In this document: one piece after another, positions 39,450-49,798 of the stretch | Position numbering within the stretch: position 1 is the first letter of the stretch | How the letters are laid out: every line of letters starts with the position of its first letter | Assembly: GCA_037126765.1 (NCBI GenBank) | Contig: JBBCBC010000032.1 | Location: 1,984,001 to 2,048,000 of the forward strand | Direction: 5' to 3' | DNA length: 64,000 bases | Origin: Stenogyne calaminthoides | Lineage: Eukaryota > Streptophyta > Magnoliopsida > Lamiales > Lamiaceae | Program-made: the position numbers and the translations under genes | The notes under the pieces: generated by a model | Databases searched by the model: none | The model's input: the letters and a program-made list of their open reading frames with translations, nothing else | What the model was told of the DNA's origin: nothing

Positions 39450-39873
39450 TGTTGCGAGTCATTTTTTTATGGAGAGTATTATGTGGCTAATTTGGTAACA
39501 ACTCACAAACAAAGTGATTAATCGAACAAGAACACTGCGGGAAGAACTGTAGTTCTTCCCTGAAATGTGGGTGTAGGTATATAAATGGAATGAGGGAAAC
39601 ATTCAAGAGTTTTTTTACAATGAAAGGTGGGTCCTTTATATAAAGAGGACCAGCACGACAAATCATAAGCACGACAAATCGTTAAGCACGACAAATCGTT
39701 AAGCACGACAAATCGATAAGCACGACAAGTCGTGTGCATAAAGCATGACAAAACATATGTGTAAGCACGACAAATCACGTGGTCTCAGTGGAACCTGCTG
39801 CCGTGCGATAATTCGTCCTGCTGACGTGTGATAAATCTGGTGATGCTGACGTGTGATATATCTGAGCACAACA
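39450..39873 (-). mobile_element. 5' LTR of the giant element
   Basis: This 424-bp LTR spans TGTTGCGAGTC... to ...GAGCACAACA on the + strand and is followed by the TSD ATTCA. It is homologous to 3419-3827 and contains one more 17-bp unit (AAGCACGACAAATCGTT type, 39661-39729). The start of transcription should lie on the - strand near a palindromic TATA-like motif at 39635-39645. Confidence 0.92.
39635..39645 (-). promoter_or_regulatory. TATA-like box in the giant-element LTR
   Basis: TTTATATAAAG is a good TATA box and reads almost the same on both strands. It is conserved in the other LTR at 3605-3615. Its place inside the LTR fits an LTR promoter, but the palindrome alone does not give direction. 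Confidence 0.5.
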
Positions 39874-39878
39874 ATTCA
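39874..39878. repeat. Right target-site duplication (ATTCA)
   Basis: ATTCA follows the right LTR directly and matches 3414-3418 exactly. Removing the element and one copy would give the empty site TTGATTCATAACTTTTG. Confidence 0.9.
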
Positions 39879-41767
39879 TAACTTTTGCCATTTCCGCATA
39901 GTTAAGGTTAAAAAAAATGTATCCCAAATAGGGTTGTATTAGTTGAGCCGATTCAACAGGCAGTTGTTTAAACTTTTTTGAAATATTATCGAGCTTTGAA
40001 ATTTATGTTTGAGTTTGTTTGATAACGAATAAAGTAATTTTATAAATTTATAAAAGAAATGAAATGAAACAAACAGAAGGTTAGACCAAAAAGTGGCCCA
40101 AAAGCAGAAAGCATGTCACTAGCCAAAGTGGCCAAGCGACCAAATCAGCCTACATGGTTATATCACAACTACCAAATAAGTCTATCTAATGTATACATAA
40201 ATAGCAACTTATTTAGTATCTACATGGTCAGTGACTCAACACCTGGTCAACCAGTGTCAATATATTGTGTCGCTGTCTGCATCTCCATGGACGCATCTGA
40301 AGAAGTGTCTTCCACGACAGAATATTAATCATTTAATTGTCATGAGGAAATTCCAAACAACCCTTCTGAGATCTTCTCTTTGACTTCCTCCATCAAAAGC
40401 TTTTGATGTTCTGATCTTGTGTTATAGGAGCTCTTCAGTGCCTGCTTCTACTTGGCCATTATCGCTTTACTTACAGGATTCTTTGGAGATTTCTTCTTAC
40501 CCCCTGACTCTATGTCATATATCCCTATGTCTTATTGTCCTGATCAGCTAACAGTGGGTCATTCCCTTACCCCAACATGTCATCATCTCAGTCCACCTCC
40601 ATGTCTGCCCATCTAGGTATGCTAGAGTTACTTGGGATTTCTTTGGCGGGCTCATTTAAAGCATATGTCCCCAATTCCAAACATACTTGGGTTGACTCAA
40701 TCAAGGGCGACATCTGTATCTCTATTTCTGTGTCAGTATCCTTCATATCTAACATGTCAAATTGATTATAGGTTTTCACTTGCACATATCACTTGTATGT
40801 AATATTGCATACAAGTTTTTGCCCTTTTAAAGAGATGTATGGTAGATCTACATCTTCTTTATTATATTTCTCCTTAAAAATTACTTTATCATTTTAAATA
40901 TTAATAAAATACTCGCTCACTAGAATACAAAAAAACAGTAAATGTGAACAAAGAGTTGAGACTGAGGTATTACTAGGCTTTAGTAGACTACTATATCCCT
41001 CTAGATGACTACTATATCCCTCAAGACGTTGATTTTAAAAACATTTAATCTAGTGGTTTTTAGTAAAACAAAAAAAAAATCTGACCATTTTAATTTGAGT
41101 CACTTACATTGTTCTCTTTCATACTTACAATTGTCACTGACAATTACATATACGATATTTGCAATTTGTTTTTAAAATCAATTTCAATTTCTATTTAAGC
41201 AAAAACTAAAAGTAGAGTTACTTTTGAGCTTTTATAGAATCCAGGCAAAGTGTAATGGAATGAGTGGAATCACTTATTATTATTTTTATTTTTTATTTTT
41301 TTTGCACAATCTTAACTTTTAAAAAATGTATTTTAAACTGAGTAAAATTTACAATGTTCCTCCTACAAATTGTTTATTAAAAATTTATTGCAAACACTCC
41401 ATAAATTATAAGTGATTATAGTCACATGCAATTGTGTGCATAAGTATTTTGAAGTGTTTTATTTGTCTTTTATTAGATTAAATAAGCTCTCAAAAGCTAT
41501 AAGCTAAAAGTTGAAATGAGGATGCTTTTGTTAGCTTATGAACATTTTTTAAGTATTATCAACTTTTTTTACAAACACTATCAACTTTTTTTTGAATTTA
41601 TTTACAAACACTTCAACTTTTACTATTAATCAATTTTCTCATAATCACTAATTTTAACCACTTCTTCAAAATGATATTTTTTTACAAAACACCCCCTATA
41701 TCTCGTTTCTCTCCAATACCTTTATTTTTCAAAATTCAAAATATGCATCTACTACTAAAGATATATA
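39879..41767. other. A/T-rich spacer with no clear gene
   Basis: This 1.9-kb non-coding stretch lies right of the giant element. It includes an imperfect direct duplication of a 22-bp block (GACTACTATATCCCTC, about 40987-41024) and several homopolymer runs. Possible decayed coding sequence at about 40340-40785 is listed separately. Otherwise I see nothing assignable. Confidence 0.5.
40340..40785 (-). pseudogene. Possible decayed coding remnant, family unknown
   Basis: A 65-codon - strand frame (40588-40785) has balanced composition and an acidic run (DMKDTDTEIEIQ), then PRWADMEVD. Beyond its stop, shifted frames carry gene-like pieces such as GGKKKSPKNPVSKA. The composition is less A/T-rich than the surroundings. 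I do not recognise the family. It may be a gene fragment or a relic of a transposon. Confidence 0.2.
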
Positions 41768-42006
41768 CTCCTTCCGTTTTGTAATAAATGCCCTTTTAGT
41801 TTTTCTTGTTTGTCCAATATTAATGATCTTTTAGTATTTTTTACACTATTTCTTTTAAGTTTATCCTTGTTTTAACTTTAGAAAATTGTACTTGCTTCTA
41901 ATTTATCTTTATTAATTTCACTAAATAAAGACAAAATTATCAATACATGCCCTCCTTAATTTCATTATGAAAAGCTAGAAGAGCGCTTATTACAAAATGG
42001 AAGAAG
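41768..42006. mobile_element. Stowaway-type MITE
   Basis: The element is 239 bp with terminal inverted repeats: CTCCTTCCGTTTTGTAATAA at the left matches the reverse complement of the right end (CTTCTTCCATTTTGTAATAA) with two mismatches. TA lies on both sides (41766-41767 and 42007-42008), as expected for the Tc1/mariner-related Stowaway group. It has no coding capacity and depends on a mariner transposase elsewhere. Confidence 0.85.
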
Positions 42007-43024
42007 TATATTTTTGCTTCTAGCTGTACAATTTCTCTTCTATCGTTGTAGAGGGTGATCTCCCCTTTCAGAATATCCTTTACAATCACTTTAATACATT
42101 TTTAAACTTACTATGTCTCTCGTTTTCTCTCCCATATTTTAAACTTTAGATAGTAACATCTAGTCTTTTACAATCTTGTTCCATGGTTGTCCTTAATATA
42201 ACATACATCCAAAACGATTCACCTTTTCCTTTTAAAATCTAGATTTGTCTCACACACAACGCAACAAAAAAGTGTACCTTCTAAAGTTGTTAACTCAATT
42301 GAAAAAAAAAATACAAATTGTAAAAACATGATTTATTTTTGCTACAAACTGAATTTGAAGGGTTAAACTTTTGACTTTTGCAGCACACGTGTTGAGTTTT
42401 TAAGTTGTTGCAGAAAAAGAATCTCAGACGAACTCACAGACAAAACATGAGGTATTTATGTCAATGCACATGTTACTATTATACCTACAAATTTGTCTGA
42501 TATCCTTTTTTTCAATAATTTAAAAGTTCAATACATGTCCTGCAAAGTCGAAAGATTCGATTCTCAAATTGCAAAGTGTCTATTTACAAACTCAATTAGT
42601 AGCTTAAAATCACTTATTTTTAAATCACCAACACTTTTAAAATGTCTGCAAATTTAAAAAATTAATTAACTTAAGCACTTAAAATCAATTTTCTTGAAGC
42701 ACCCGTTACATGTTTCTATTAGCATAAAGGTGTTTCTCATTATTTATTTATTTAAGTGGACAATTTAATATGGGTGGAGTTGCTTTCAATGGGAACTGAA
42801 CCCAGGACGTGGGCGTGGTCAGAGATAGACGGACGTGTCTCGTAGGGGTGGCACGTGCCCCCAATTTTTTTTTTATTTAATATTATTTTCTAATAATATA
42901 CAAATTATTATTATTATTAGTAAAAATTATAAGTTTGAATGCATGATTTGAAATTAACACCTAGCCCACTAGTAATATCCTGGGCCCCAACCGACCCACT
43001 TAACCCCTTAACAACTATTATTAT
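42007..43024. other. A/T-rich spacer
   Basis: This 1.0-kb A/T-rich sequence lies between the MITE and the LTR of the Tnt1-like element. A short GC-rich island sits near 42790-42860 (GGGTGGCACGTGCCCCC contains a CACGTG palindrome). There are no coding motifs, and I see no further repeat that I can name. Confidence 0.45.
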
Positions 43025-43460
43025 TGTTATAACTTATGCGAGAAAGATATAAAAATGATAAATAAACCGAATAAACCGAAATCGAAATTTTATGTGGTTC
43101 ACTAACAATTTGTTAGTTACATCCACGGGCAGAAAAGAGGATCTCGTATATTATTCAGAATCGACAACAATATACAGCTCAAATGGGAATATAAATAATA
43201 ATCCCTAACTGATTGGGCCTAAATTAATAAGCCCAAAACCGAATCCGACTAGGCCTAAATTAATAAGCCCAAAACCGAAACCGACTGATGCACATGTATC
43301 AAAGAGACCTGGGCTTCTTAAATATTAGGAAGCCCTTCACCTTTTTCCACAATACGATGTGAGACAGAATAGGACTTCTATAGGATTAAGAAGTCCTCCA
43401 ACTTTTGATACAATCCGATGTGGGATAAAACAAACTTCTTTATTTTACACAATTCCAACA
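43025..43460 (-). mobile_element. 3' LTR of a Tnt1/Tork-like copia element
   Basis: On the - strand the LTR starts TGTTGGAATTGTG directly after a polypurine tract (43461-43472) and ends CGCATAAGTTATAACA. It is 436 bp long with short inverted TGTT/AACA ends. The pol of the same element follows at 43638-44779. The partner LTR is not in the window because element B interrupts the pol. The far flank (ATTAT) cannot be checked as a TSD. Confidence 0.75.
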
Positions 43461-43472
43461 AATTTCCACCTT
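43461..43472 (-). other. Polypurine tract of the Tnt1-like element
   Basis: AAGGTGGAAATT on the - strand directly precedes the LTR start TGTTGG. This is the standard position for copia elements. Confidence 0.75.
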
Positions 43473-43637
43473 GGTAAAATAACATAAAATTTCATTGTCT
43501 CCACCTTGACTTGAATCCTCTCACAGATCAACAGATGTACCAGATGCACCATAAAAGTGCCAGACGTACGAGCAACTCCTCGTACATAGATTTTCCCCCA
43601 AGACAGGGCAACTAACAACTTGTAATATTTAACAAGT

Positions 43638-44779
43638 TCAAACAGTGTTGGAACTTGTTATTTGAATCGGCTTGGTGAACATGTCAGCTGGGTTATCAGC
43701 AGTCCCAACTTTCTTCACTTTAACCCTCTTCTCACTTCTCAGAAAACGATACCTGACATCAATGTGTTTCGTTCTCTCATGATGAACTTGATCCTTGGCT
43801 AAACATATTGCACTCAGACTGTCACAGAATACAGTTGCATAATCATGATGTAGACCAAGATCACTAACCAGCCCTTACAACCAGATTCCCTCTTTGGTTG
43901 CTTCAGTCAAGGCCATGTACTCTGCCTCTGTAGTAGACATAGTAACTGTAGGCTGCAAAGTTGCCTTCCAACTTACAACAGAACCACCAAGAGTAAAAGC
44001 ATAACCGGTCATAGACCTTCTATTGTCAACATCTCCTGCATAATCAGAATCACAGTAGCCTGAAACTAAACAATTCGTATCACCTCCATAAATGAGACCG
44101 ACATCAGATGTACCTCTAAGGTACCGAAATATCCTCTTCATAGCCTGCCAATGTTAATTTCCAGGTTGAGCCATAAACTTGCTGACAACACTGACAACAT
44201 GTGCAAGATCAGGTCTAGTACAGACCATAGCATACATCAAACTCCCTACTGCACTAGCATAGGGAACCCGAGACATGTACTCCTTCTCCTCAGCAGATTT
44301 AGGAGCGAAAGCAATAGACAAATGAATATTTGCAGCACTTGGAGTATCAATAGGTTTAGCTGTAGATATACCAAACCTTAATAATATCTTCTGAATATAA
44401 TCCTTTTGTGAAAGGAAAAGTTTCTTCTGCCTTCTATCCCTATGAATCTCCATTCCCAAAATTTTCTGGGCAGCACCCAAATCCTTCATCTCAAACTCAA
44501 CACTGAGAAGACCTTTTAGCTTCTGAATATCTGACTTGTTCTTTGCAGCTATCAGCATATCATCAACATATAAGACCAAGTAGATAAATGAATCATCTTC
44601 CAGCTTGTTGTGATACACACAACTATCATACGGACTCCTGTTGTAGCCAAGATGTGTCATATAACCATCAAATCTCTTGTACCACTGCCTTGGAGACTGC
44701 TTTAGCCCATATAAGGACTTCTTCAATTTGTAAACGTACTCTTCTTTCCCGGGAACTTGGAAACCATCTGGCTGGGTCA
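43638..44779 (-). pseudogene. Tnt1/Tork-like copia pol: RT and RNase H, truncated
   Basis: RT is well conserved: QPDGF, KKSLYGLKQSPRQWYKRFD, intact LYVDDMLIA, and DTPSAANIHLS before the RNase H. RNase H shows SGYCDSDYAGD, STTEAEYMAL and, near the end, DNPADMFTKP; the frame closes with TGA at 43638-43640. Two nonsense codons interrupt an otherwise continuous frame: TAA at 44154-44156 and another TAA at 43875-43877. The 5' part is cut at 44779 by the LTR of element B. An open frame runs from 44852 across this junction, so its first two dozen residues come from the LTR and are not native. It is a non-functional relic of a different family from A/B and C. Confidence 0.92.
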
Positions 44780-46383
44780 TGTTGGAATTTGGAGGCACGT
44801 AAACACGTAATACATGCGCAGCGGAAATAAACAGTTCACCAACAAAGAACAATTAATTGCATAATTAAATACGAGTAAACGTAAACAGAATTCTTACAGT
44901 AATTCGTATACAGTTTTCTCTACTATGGTATCCATGTAATCCCCAATTACGGACTTGCACAGATTTGCCAGTGTTGAATCCCGAGATGAATTTGCTAGAA
45001 AAATTCTAACTCTAGATCTTATGGAGAAAATATGAAGTGATACTGTTGGTGAATCCCAATAGCTTGTATATATAGGGAGGCTTAACTTATTTCCCAAGCT
45101 AGCCCAATTAGGGAATAAAATCCCTAATCTTGAATTAAATTAATTCCTTTTAATTTAACTCCCTAACTATAAATCTCTATGGATTTAAATGTCTTATATG
45201 AAAATCTCTACGATTTATTTCCATATACATTAAATCCTACAATTATATTCCAAATATAATTATTGGGAATTCTTATTTAATTAAATCCAATTTAATTAAA
45301 TATTAATAATAATTAATTCCAAATTAATCTATTATTAATTACTTCTCCATAAATTAAATATTAAATCCAATTTAACATTTAATCAACCAACTATAATCCG
45401 TAAAAGGGAACTACTTGTTGTGTGACCCATATGCCCTCATATATCGAGTGATTAGTCAAACTAACGGTCTTAATTGAACCCTAGATAATAAATCAGACAT
45501 TCTCAATATATGAGGTACGTTGCGAGAAAAGTGCAACTACCTGTAACAAAAACATGGGCTATTACGATTTCCTCCTTTCATTTGCGAATACTCGATTAAG
45601 TCTTGAACATGATGAAGTGTCTATTCAAATAACTTAATCAATTTATCTCTAATCACTAATTGATCATGTATGTCACACTTAGCCACAAAGTCTAAGTTGA
45701 CGTGCATCGGCCGATGACTTAGATCCAATTATGATGAGAAGATGAGTATTCTCTCTAAATCCACATTGAGGAATGAATCTTATTCTTGGCTCAACTACCA
45801 CGCATATGTACTTCGTGATGAACCCAATCCATGCCATATCTACCCATAGACAGGTGCAAGCGTCGGTCATGGTCAAAGTTCATCACTCTACACATATCGT
45901 GCGTATTGACCTCAAGTCAAAGGAGCATCGCATCGCTCCCACTAACCGAGACACCCGTAGACACATATAGTGAAAATACATCAAACGGTTTCTCGGATGG
46001 GTATACCAATACCCTCTAAGGTATTTGTGCATCCATCATGAGATACCTAGTATTTCGTAGTAAGTGAGATCTTACTACACTCTCTAAGAGTATGATGCAG
46101 ATCGCACACCAATCTCCATTGCATCATCAATATCACATTCTTGATGATCCTTGATCGGGGCTATTTGAGAATCATGCTTAAGTCATCTGAGTTGTCACAA
46201 CCTCAATGACAGCAATGACTCATGGGAACACGTGCATGAATAAATGCAAACAATCAAACATAATATTCAAACAAGTGTATTGTCATACATTAATATTAAA
46301 TGAACTATAATATTAAATCAAACTGAACATCATCGGGTATTATGTCCTTATAATAGATTGTCTCTAGGACACTAACACTAACA
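44780..46383 (-). mobile_element. 3' LTR of copia element B
   Basis: The LTR is 1604 bp. On the - strand it starts TGTTAGTGTTAGTG and ends AATTCCAACA, matching LTR A at both ends. It contains about 0.3 kb (roughly 45970-46270) that is absent from LTR A. A clear TATATATA lies at 45067-45074, and A/T-rich blocks at about 45120-45400 match those in LTR A. It is more complete than the LTR of A. Confidence 0.92.
45067..45074 (-). promoter_or_regulatory. TATA box in LTR B
   Basis: TATATATA is preceded on the - strand by a C-rich GCCTCCC, as in LTR A. It probably served the 5' LTR promoter of this family. Motif and conserved position are the only support. Confidence 0.5.
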
Positions 46384-46396
46384 ATCTCCCACTTGG
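46384..46396 (-). other. Polypurine tract of element B
   Basis: CCAAGTGGGAGAT on the - strand directly before TGTTAG. It is identical in the shared bases to the tract of element A at 1712-1723. Confidence 0.85.
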
Positions 46397-47029
46397 ACTA
46401 GAGTCAATCACTTATATGTCTAACCCCTAGACCATCAAATGTCTAGTGTGTACATGAACACTCAGTGTTTTGGTGAAATGATCTGCCAAATTAAATATGT
46501 GGGAACACATTTTAATTCTATTTCTCCTATCGTTATGATCTCCCGGATCAAATGATAAGTCTAGGTACATGCTCGTTTATGCTTGTTGATCTCGATTCCT
46601 TTGCTTGGGCAATCGCACCAGCGTTGTCTCAATAAAACTTTATTGGACAACTGGCACTCGGAACTACCCCTAGTTCTCTTAAGAACTATAAAATCCAGAC
46701 AGCCTCCTTGAGGCTTCTGATAGAGCAATGTACTCAACTTCGATTGTTGAATCTGCAGTCCTTTTGCTTGGAACTATTCAAACTGACCGCCTCATTATTG
46801 AGAGTGAAATGTAACCTGAGTGTAATTTGTAATCATCACAGTCGGATTGGAAACTTGTGTCAGCTTAACCAGTCACTACTATTTCTGACTGTCCACCATA
46901 GACAAGAAAACATTATTTAGTTCATCTAAGATACTTCAGAATGGTCTTGACAACAATCCAGTGAGACTCACCCGGATTCTATTCGCATCTACCAGTGATG
47001 TTGATAGTGTAGGCCACGTTTGGCCTAGT
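46397..47029 (-). pseudogene. Copia element B: RNase H, broken
   Basis: This stretch follows the RT on the - strand and corresponds to 1080-1700 of element A. A segment near 46690-46760 reads STIEVEYIALSEASRR, with the Glu that is Lys in element A. Frame changes and stops split the domain. No intact frame remains. Confidence 0.75.
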
Positions 47030-47830
47030 TCAAGTCATGGTGTACATGATTGACCGAATTGCATATGCATATGAGCCATCTTTCATGTGCTTGATATCAG
47101 CTTCAACAGAAGGACAATCCTTCTTTGATAGTTTTATCCCATGATTTGCCGATAGAGATCCTCTCTTAGAGTTCTCCATCGCAAAATGCTTCAACACCTT
47201 GTCTACATAGGTGGACTGTGACAACCTTAACATCATCTTGGATCTATCCATGTGGATCTTGATCCCTAAGATATAGTTGGCTTCATCAAGATCCTTCATC
47301 ATGAAGGTCTTTGACAACAAGTCTTTAACGGTCTGCATTAACGGTATATTGTTTCCCAAAATCAATATGTCATTGACATACATGATTATGAAAATAATAG
47401 TCTTCCCGTTGCGTTTACGATAAACGCAAGGATCTTCCAAATTTCTGATGAAGTCAAAAGACTTGATAGCTTCATCAAATCGGATATTCCAACTCCTAGA
47501 AGCTTGCTTTAATCCATAGATAGATCTCTTTAGCTTGCATACTAGATTAGAATTTGGCTTAGATGTAAAACCTTCCGGTTGAGTCATAAACAGTTCCTTA
47601 TCAATGTTTCCATTGAGGAAAACTATTTTGACATCCATCTGCCAAATCTCATAATCATAGTGTGCTGCTATCGTAAGTAAAATTCGAATGGACTTGATCT
47701 TTGCAACTGGTGAGAAGGTCTCATCATAGTCAGTGCCTTCGCGTTGACTATTACCCTTCACCACCAACCTAGCTTTGTAGTTTTGTACTTTGTCATTTGC
47801 AAATGGGTCTAACCCCTTTAGGAAACTCAA
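47030..47830 (-). pseudogene. Copia element B: reverse transcriptase, with YVND core
   Basis: This 266-residue open frame covers most of the RVT_2 domain: KARLVVKGNSQREGTDYDET, then FSPVAKIKSIRILL, WQMDVKIVFLNG, QPEGF, KRSIYGLKQASRSWNIRFD and LSQSTYVDKVLK. The core motif reads MYVNDILIL. The Asn codon at 47372-47374 (- strand) replaces the first catalytic Asp, as in element A. The Trp that is a stop in element A is intact here (WQMD). The start Met is internal to the domain and not a true start. The frame ends before RNase H. This is the best preserved RT of the family in the window but should lack polymerase activity. Confidence 0.9.
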
Positions 47831-48425
47831 CCAAGTCCTAAACTTGATTGGTGTACACCGAGTCCATCTCGAATTTCATGGCTTCATGCCACTTCCCTGA
47901 ATCAATATATGATATTGTTTCAAAATAAGTATTAGGATCGTTCTTATATGGATGTCCACATTAACTAGTTCCTCCAAGAGGTAACCGTATCTAATGGGTG
48001 GATTACAATTCCTAATATACTTACGGAGATGTGGTTGTGCAGGCTGTACATTCTGATCGTGAAAAATTTTGTGGTGCATCGATTTCATCAATGTCCGAAG
48101 AGTCCTCAAGAGCTACACTTTCAGATGCCTCTTGGGCGGGAGTTTGAACTATGTTGTTCTCATTCAGCCAACTTGGAGGTTCTTGCACTGGCAAGCCTAC
48201 TCCAATTACGCTCCCACTGTCTGAAAGATGATCACCTAGTGAAAGACTCCCACTGTGAAAGTTGTTGAATGCTCCAACTGATTCCTTGTCATGTTGCTTT
48301 AACAATATATCAGTCTCTTTGTTAATTTGTGGTTCTTGAATTTCTTCAAGTTCTATCAGCTTACGACCTTGTTCCTTAAAGACATAGTCTTCTTCGAGGA
48401 ACTTGGTCTGTCTAGAAACAATCAC
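47831..48425 (-). pseudogene. Copia element B: integrase-RT linker
   Basis: Reading - strand, IVSRQTKFLEEDYVFKEQGRK is the well-known VSRN-type stretch after the copia integrase. It is followed by an acidic, Ser-rich linker of about 100 residues (SLGDHLSDSGSVIGVG, ESVALEDSSDID). The part at 47876-48109 equals bases 1-194 of element A. A frame change separates it from the RT. Confidence 0.8.
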
Positions 48426-49116
48426 TGATTATTTCTTAGGTAGATAGAAGTAATATCCCTTAGTTTCCTTAGGATATCCCACAAAGTAACCTTTTTCACC
48501 TTTGGATTCCAACTTGTCGGTAAGCATCCTTTTCACAATCAGGGGGCAACCCCATGTTTAATATGTGTAAAAGTTGACTTCTTACCACACCATAGTTCAT
48601 ATGGTGTATGCTCAACCGATTTAGATGGAATCTTATTCAGAATGTAAATTGAGGTTTGTAACGCGTATCCCATAAGAATGTTGGAAGACAGGAAAGGCTC
48701 ATCATGGACCTCACCATATCTAACAGGGTTTGGTTTCTCCTCTCGAACACACCGTTTATCTGAGGTGTTCCGGGAGGAGTCCATTGTAAATGGATTCCAT
48801 GTAACTTCAAGTAATCAGTGAATTCATGGCTAAGGTATTCACCTCCTCGATCTGATCGAAGAGTCTTGATACTCTTACCAAGTTACTTCTCTATTTCAGC
48901 CTTAAGCTCTTTGAATTTCTCAAAAGATTTGGATTTGTGTTTCATAAGATACACGTATCCGTATCTTGAGAAATCATCAGTAAAAGTGATGAGGTATTCG
49001 AAGTGACCCCTAGCTAGAGTGGACAATGTTCCACAAACATCGTTGTAGATCAACTCTAGAACTTCTTTGGTATGCACCCCTTTCCCAGAAAAGGGTATGG
49101 TGATCATCTTGCCCAT
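48426..49116 (-). pseudogene. Copia element B: integrase core, broken
   Basis: Two pieces are clear. At 48883-49116, YNDVCGTLS carries the first catalytic Asp and FTDDFSRYGYVYLMKHKS the second. At 48539-48784, MGYALQTSIYILNKIPSKSV and TPYELWCGKKSTFTHIK are the conserved C-terminal part of the core. A frame change lies between them, at about 48785-48882. Close to 48430-48480 is the GYPKETKGYYFYLPK-type end. Known role: inserts the cDNA into the host genome. It is inactive here. Confidence 0.88.
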
Positions 49117-49199
49117 GAGATAAGATTCAAAATTACCATAAGACTCAAAGTCGAATGGGGTTAAGTAGTCTAACTTTTTTAACCTTGCAATTATTTTCT

Positions 49200-49798
49200 C
49201 GTTTACATGATCAAGTTATACAATGCCATAAGTAAGTCGGGTTTTCATGATTACTAAGTTTGAGTCTTTTATTTTGTATATTAAGAACATCGTATCCACA
49301 ATGCAACAAATATATGTTGCTAGTAATAGAAAGAACTAGATGACCATCATTAAGTTTCAATCTAAAACCAAAGGGTAAGTCTAACATATAAGTTCCCACA
49401 CGTTCAGCAGCAACTCTTGCTCCGTTTCTACGTGTATGACGACTTCACCCGCCCTAAATGTCCTATAACACATGAGCCCTTTCACATTAGTGCAAATGTG
49501 AGAGCCACATCCGGTATCCAATACTGAGCAGTTAGCGATATTAGTGGACATGTCTATCTTAATAACAAACATACATGTTCTAGTGCTAGAAGCACATAGT
49601 GTCTTTCTTTTAGCAACCAAAACCTTACAGTCCTTCTTCCAGTGTCCTTTTCTACTTACAGTAGAGGCACACATCCTTGTTTACCCGCTCCTTCTTTTGA
49701 ACACCATCTTAATGATAGTGAACTCAAAAGTCTTGAGCACGTTGTGAAGTTTAGGCATGGTCGCATCCGTCTTATTCATATTGTAGTTCACAATGAAG
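49200..49798 (-). pseudogene. Copia element B: zinc knuckle, protease and GAG-pre-integrase
   Basis: From the N-terminal side (right): a damaged CCHC zinc knuckle (KGHWKKDC kept, the preceding CxxC lost to a frame change near 49660), the aspartic protease motif VLDTGCGSHIC with DTG at 49510-49518, and the GAG-pre-integrase segment GHLVLSITSNIYLL to NPTYLWHC at 49211-49330. Frames differ between the pieces. All sit in the usual copia order between gag and integrase. Confidence 0.85.

Larger units (their letters stand above)
3419..39873 (-). mobile_element. Giant non-coding LTR retroelement carrying minisatellite arrays (36.5 kb)
   Basis: This is a complete LTR element on the - strand: 5' LTR 39450-39873, PBS 39431-39447, interior, PPT 3831-3839, 3' LTR 3419-3827, and a perfect 5-bp TSD (ATTCA). 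The interior has no gag, protease, RT, RNase H or integrase motif on either strand, so it must have moved with enzymes from another element (LARD-like). In element order the interior holds a GC-rich leader (about 38640-39430), a GGCCCA-rich patch, a 107-bp array (35470-37935), a short spacer, a 31-kb array with a unit near 40 bp (4036-35107) and a 0.2-kb tail. A TGGCGC-type PBS and a TTGGGGGC PPT are features of Ty3/gypsy rather than copia elements. Tandem arrays in the 3' untranslated part are known from the Tat/Ogre lineage; membership there is my inference. Confidence 0.88.

Noticed and set aside
3419..39873. Two separate solo LTRs with unrelated sequence between them
   Set aside because: The outer flanks share ATTCA exactly, and the inner flanks have a PBS and a PPT. 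Two solo LTRs would each have their own duplication.
3419..39873. Giant element read on the plus strand
   Set aside because: Plus-strand sequence after the left LTR (ATAGCCCCCAAG) is not a PBS, and that before the right LTR is pyrimidine-rich. Both fit only the minus strand.
40113..40328. Plus-strand 71-codon frame
   Set aside because: No motif, A/T-rich spacer, no promoter or splice context.
44588..44830. Plus-strand open frame of 80 codons
   Set aside because: Shadow of the minus-strand Tnt1-like RT, crossing into the LTR of element B.
44781..44852. N-terminal residues of the 232-codon minus frame as true pol sequence
   Set aside because: They are encoded by the LTR of element B. The native pol sequence begins at 44779.
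46708..46920. Plus-strand 70-codon frame
   Set aside because: Shadow of the minus-strand RNase H of element B.
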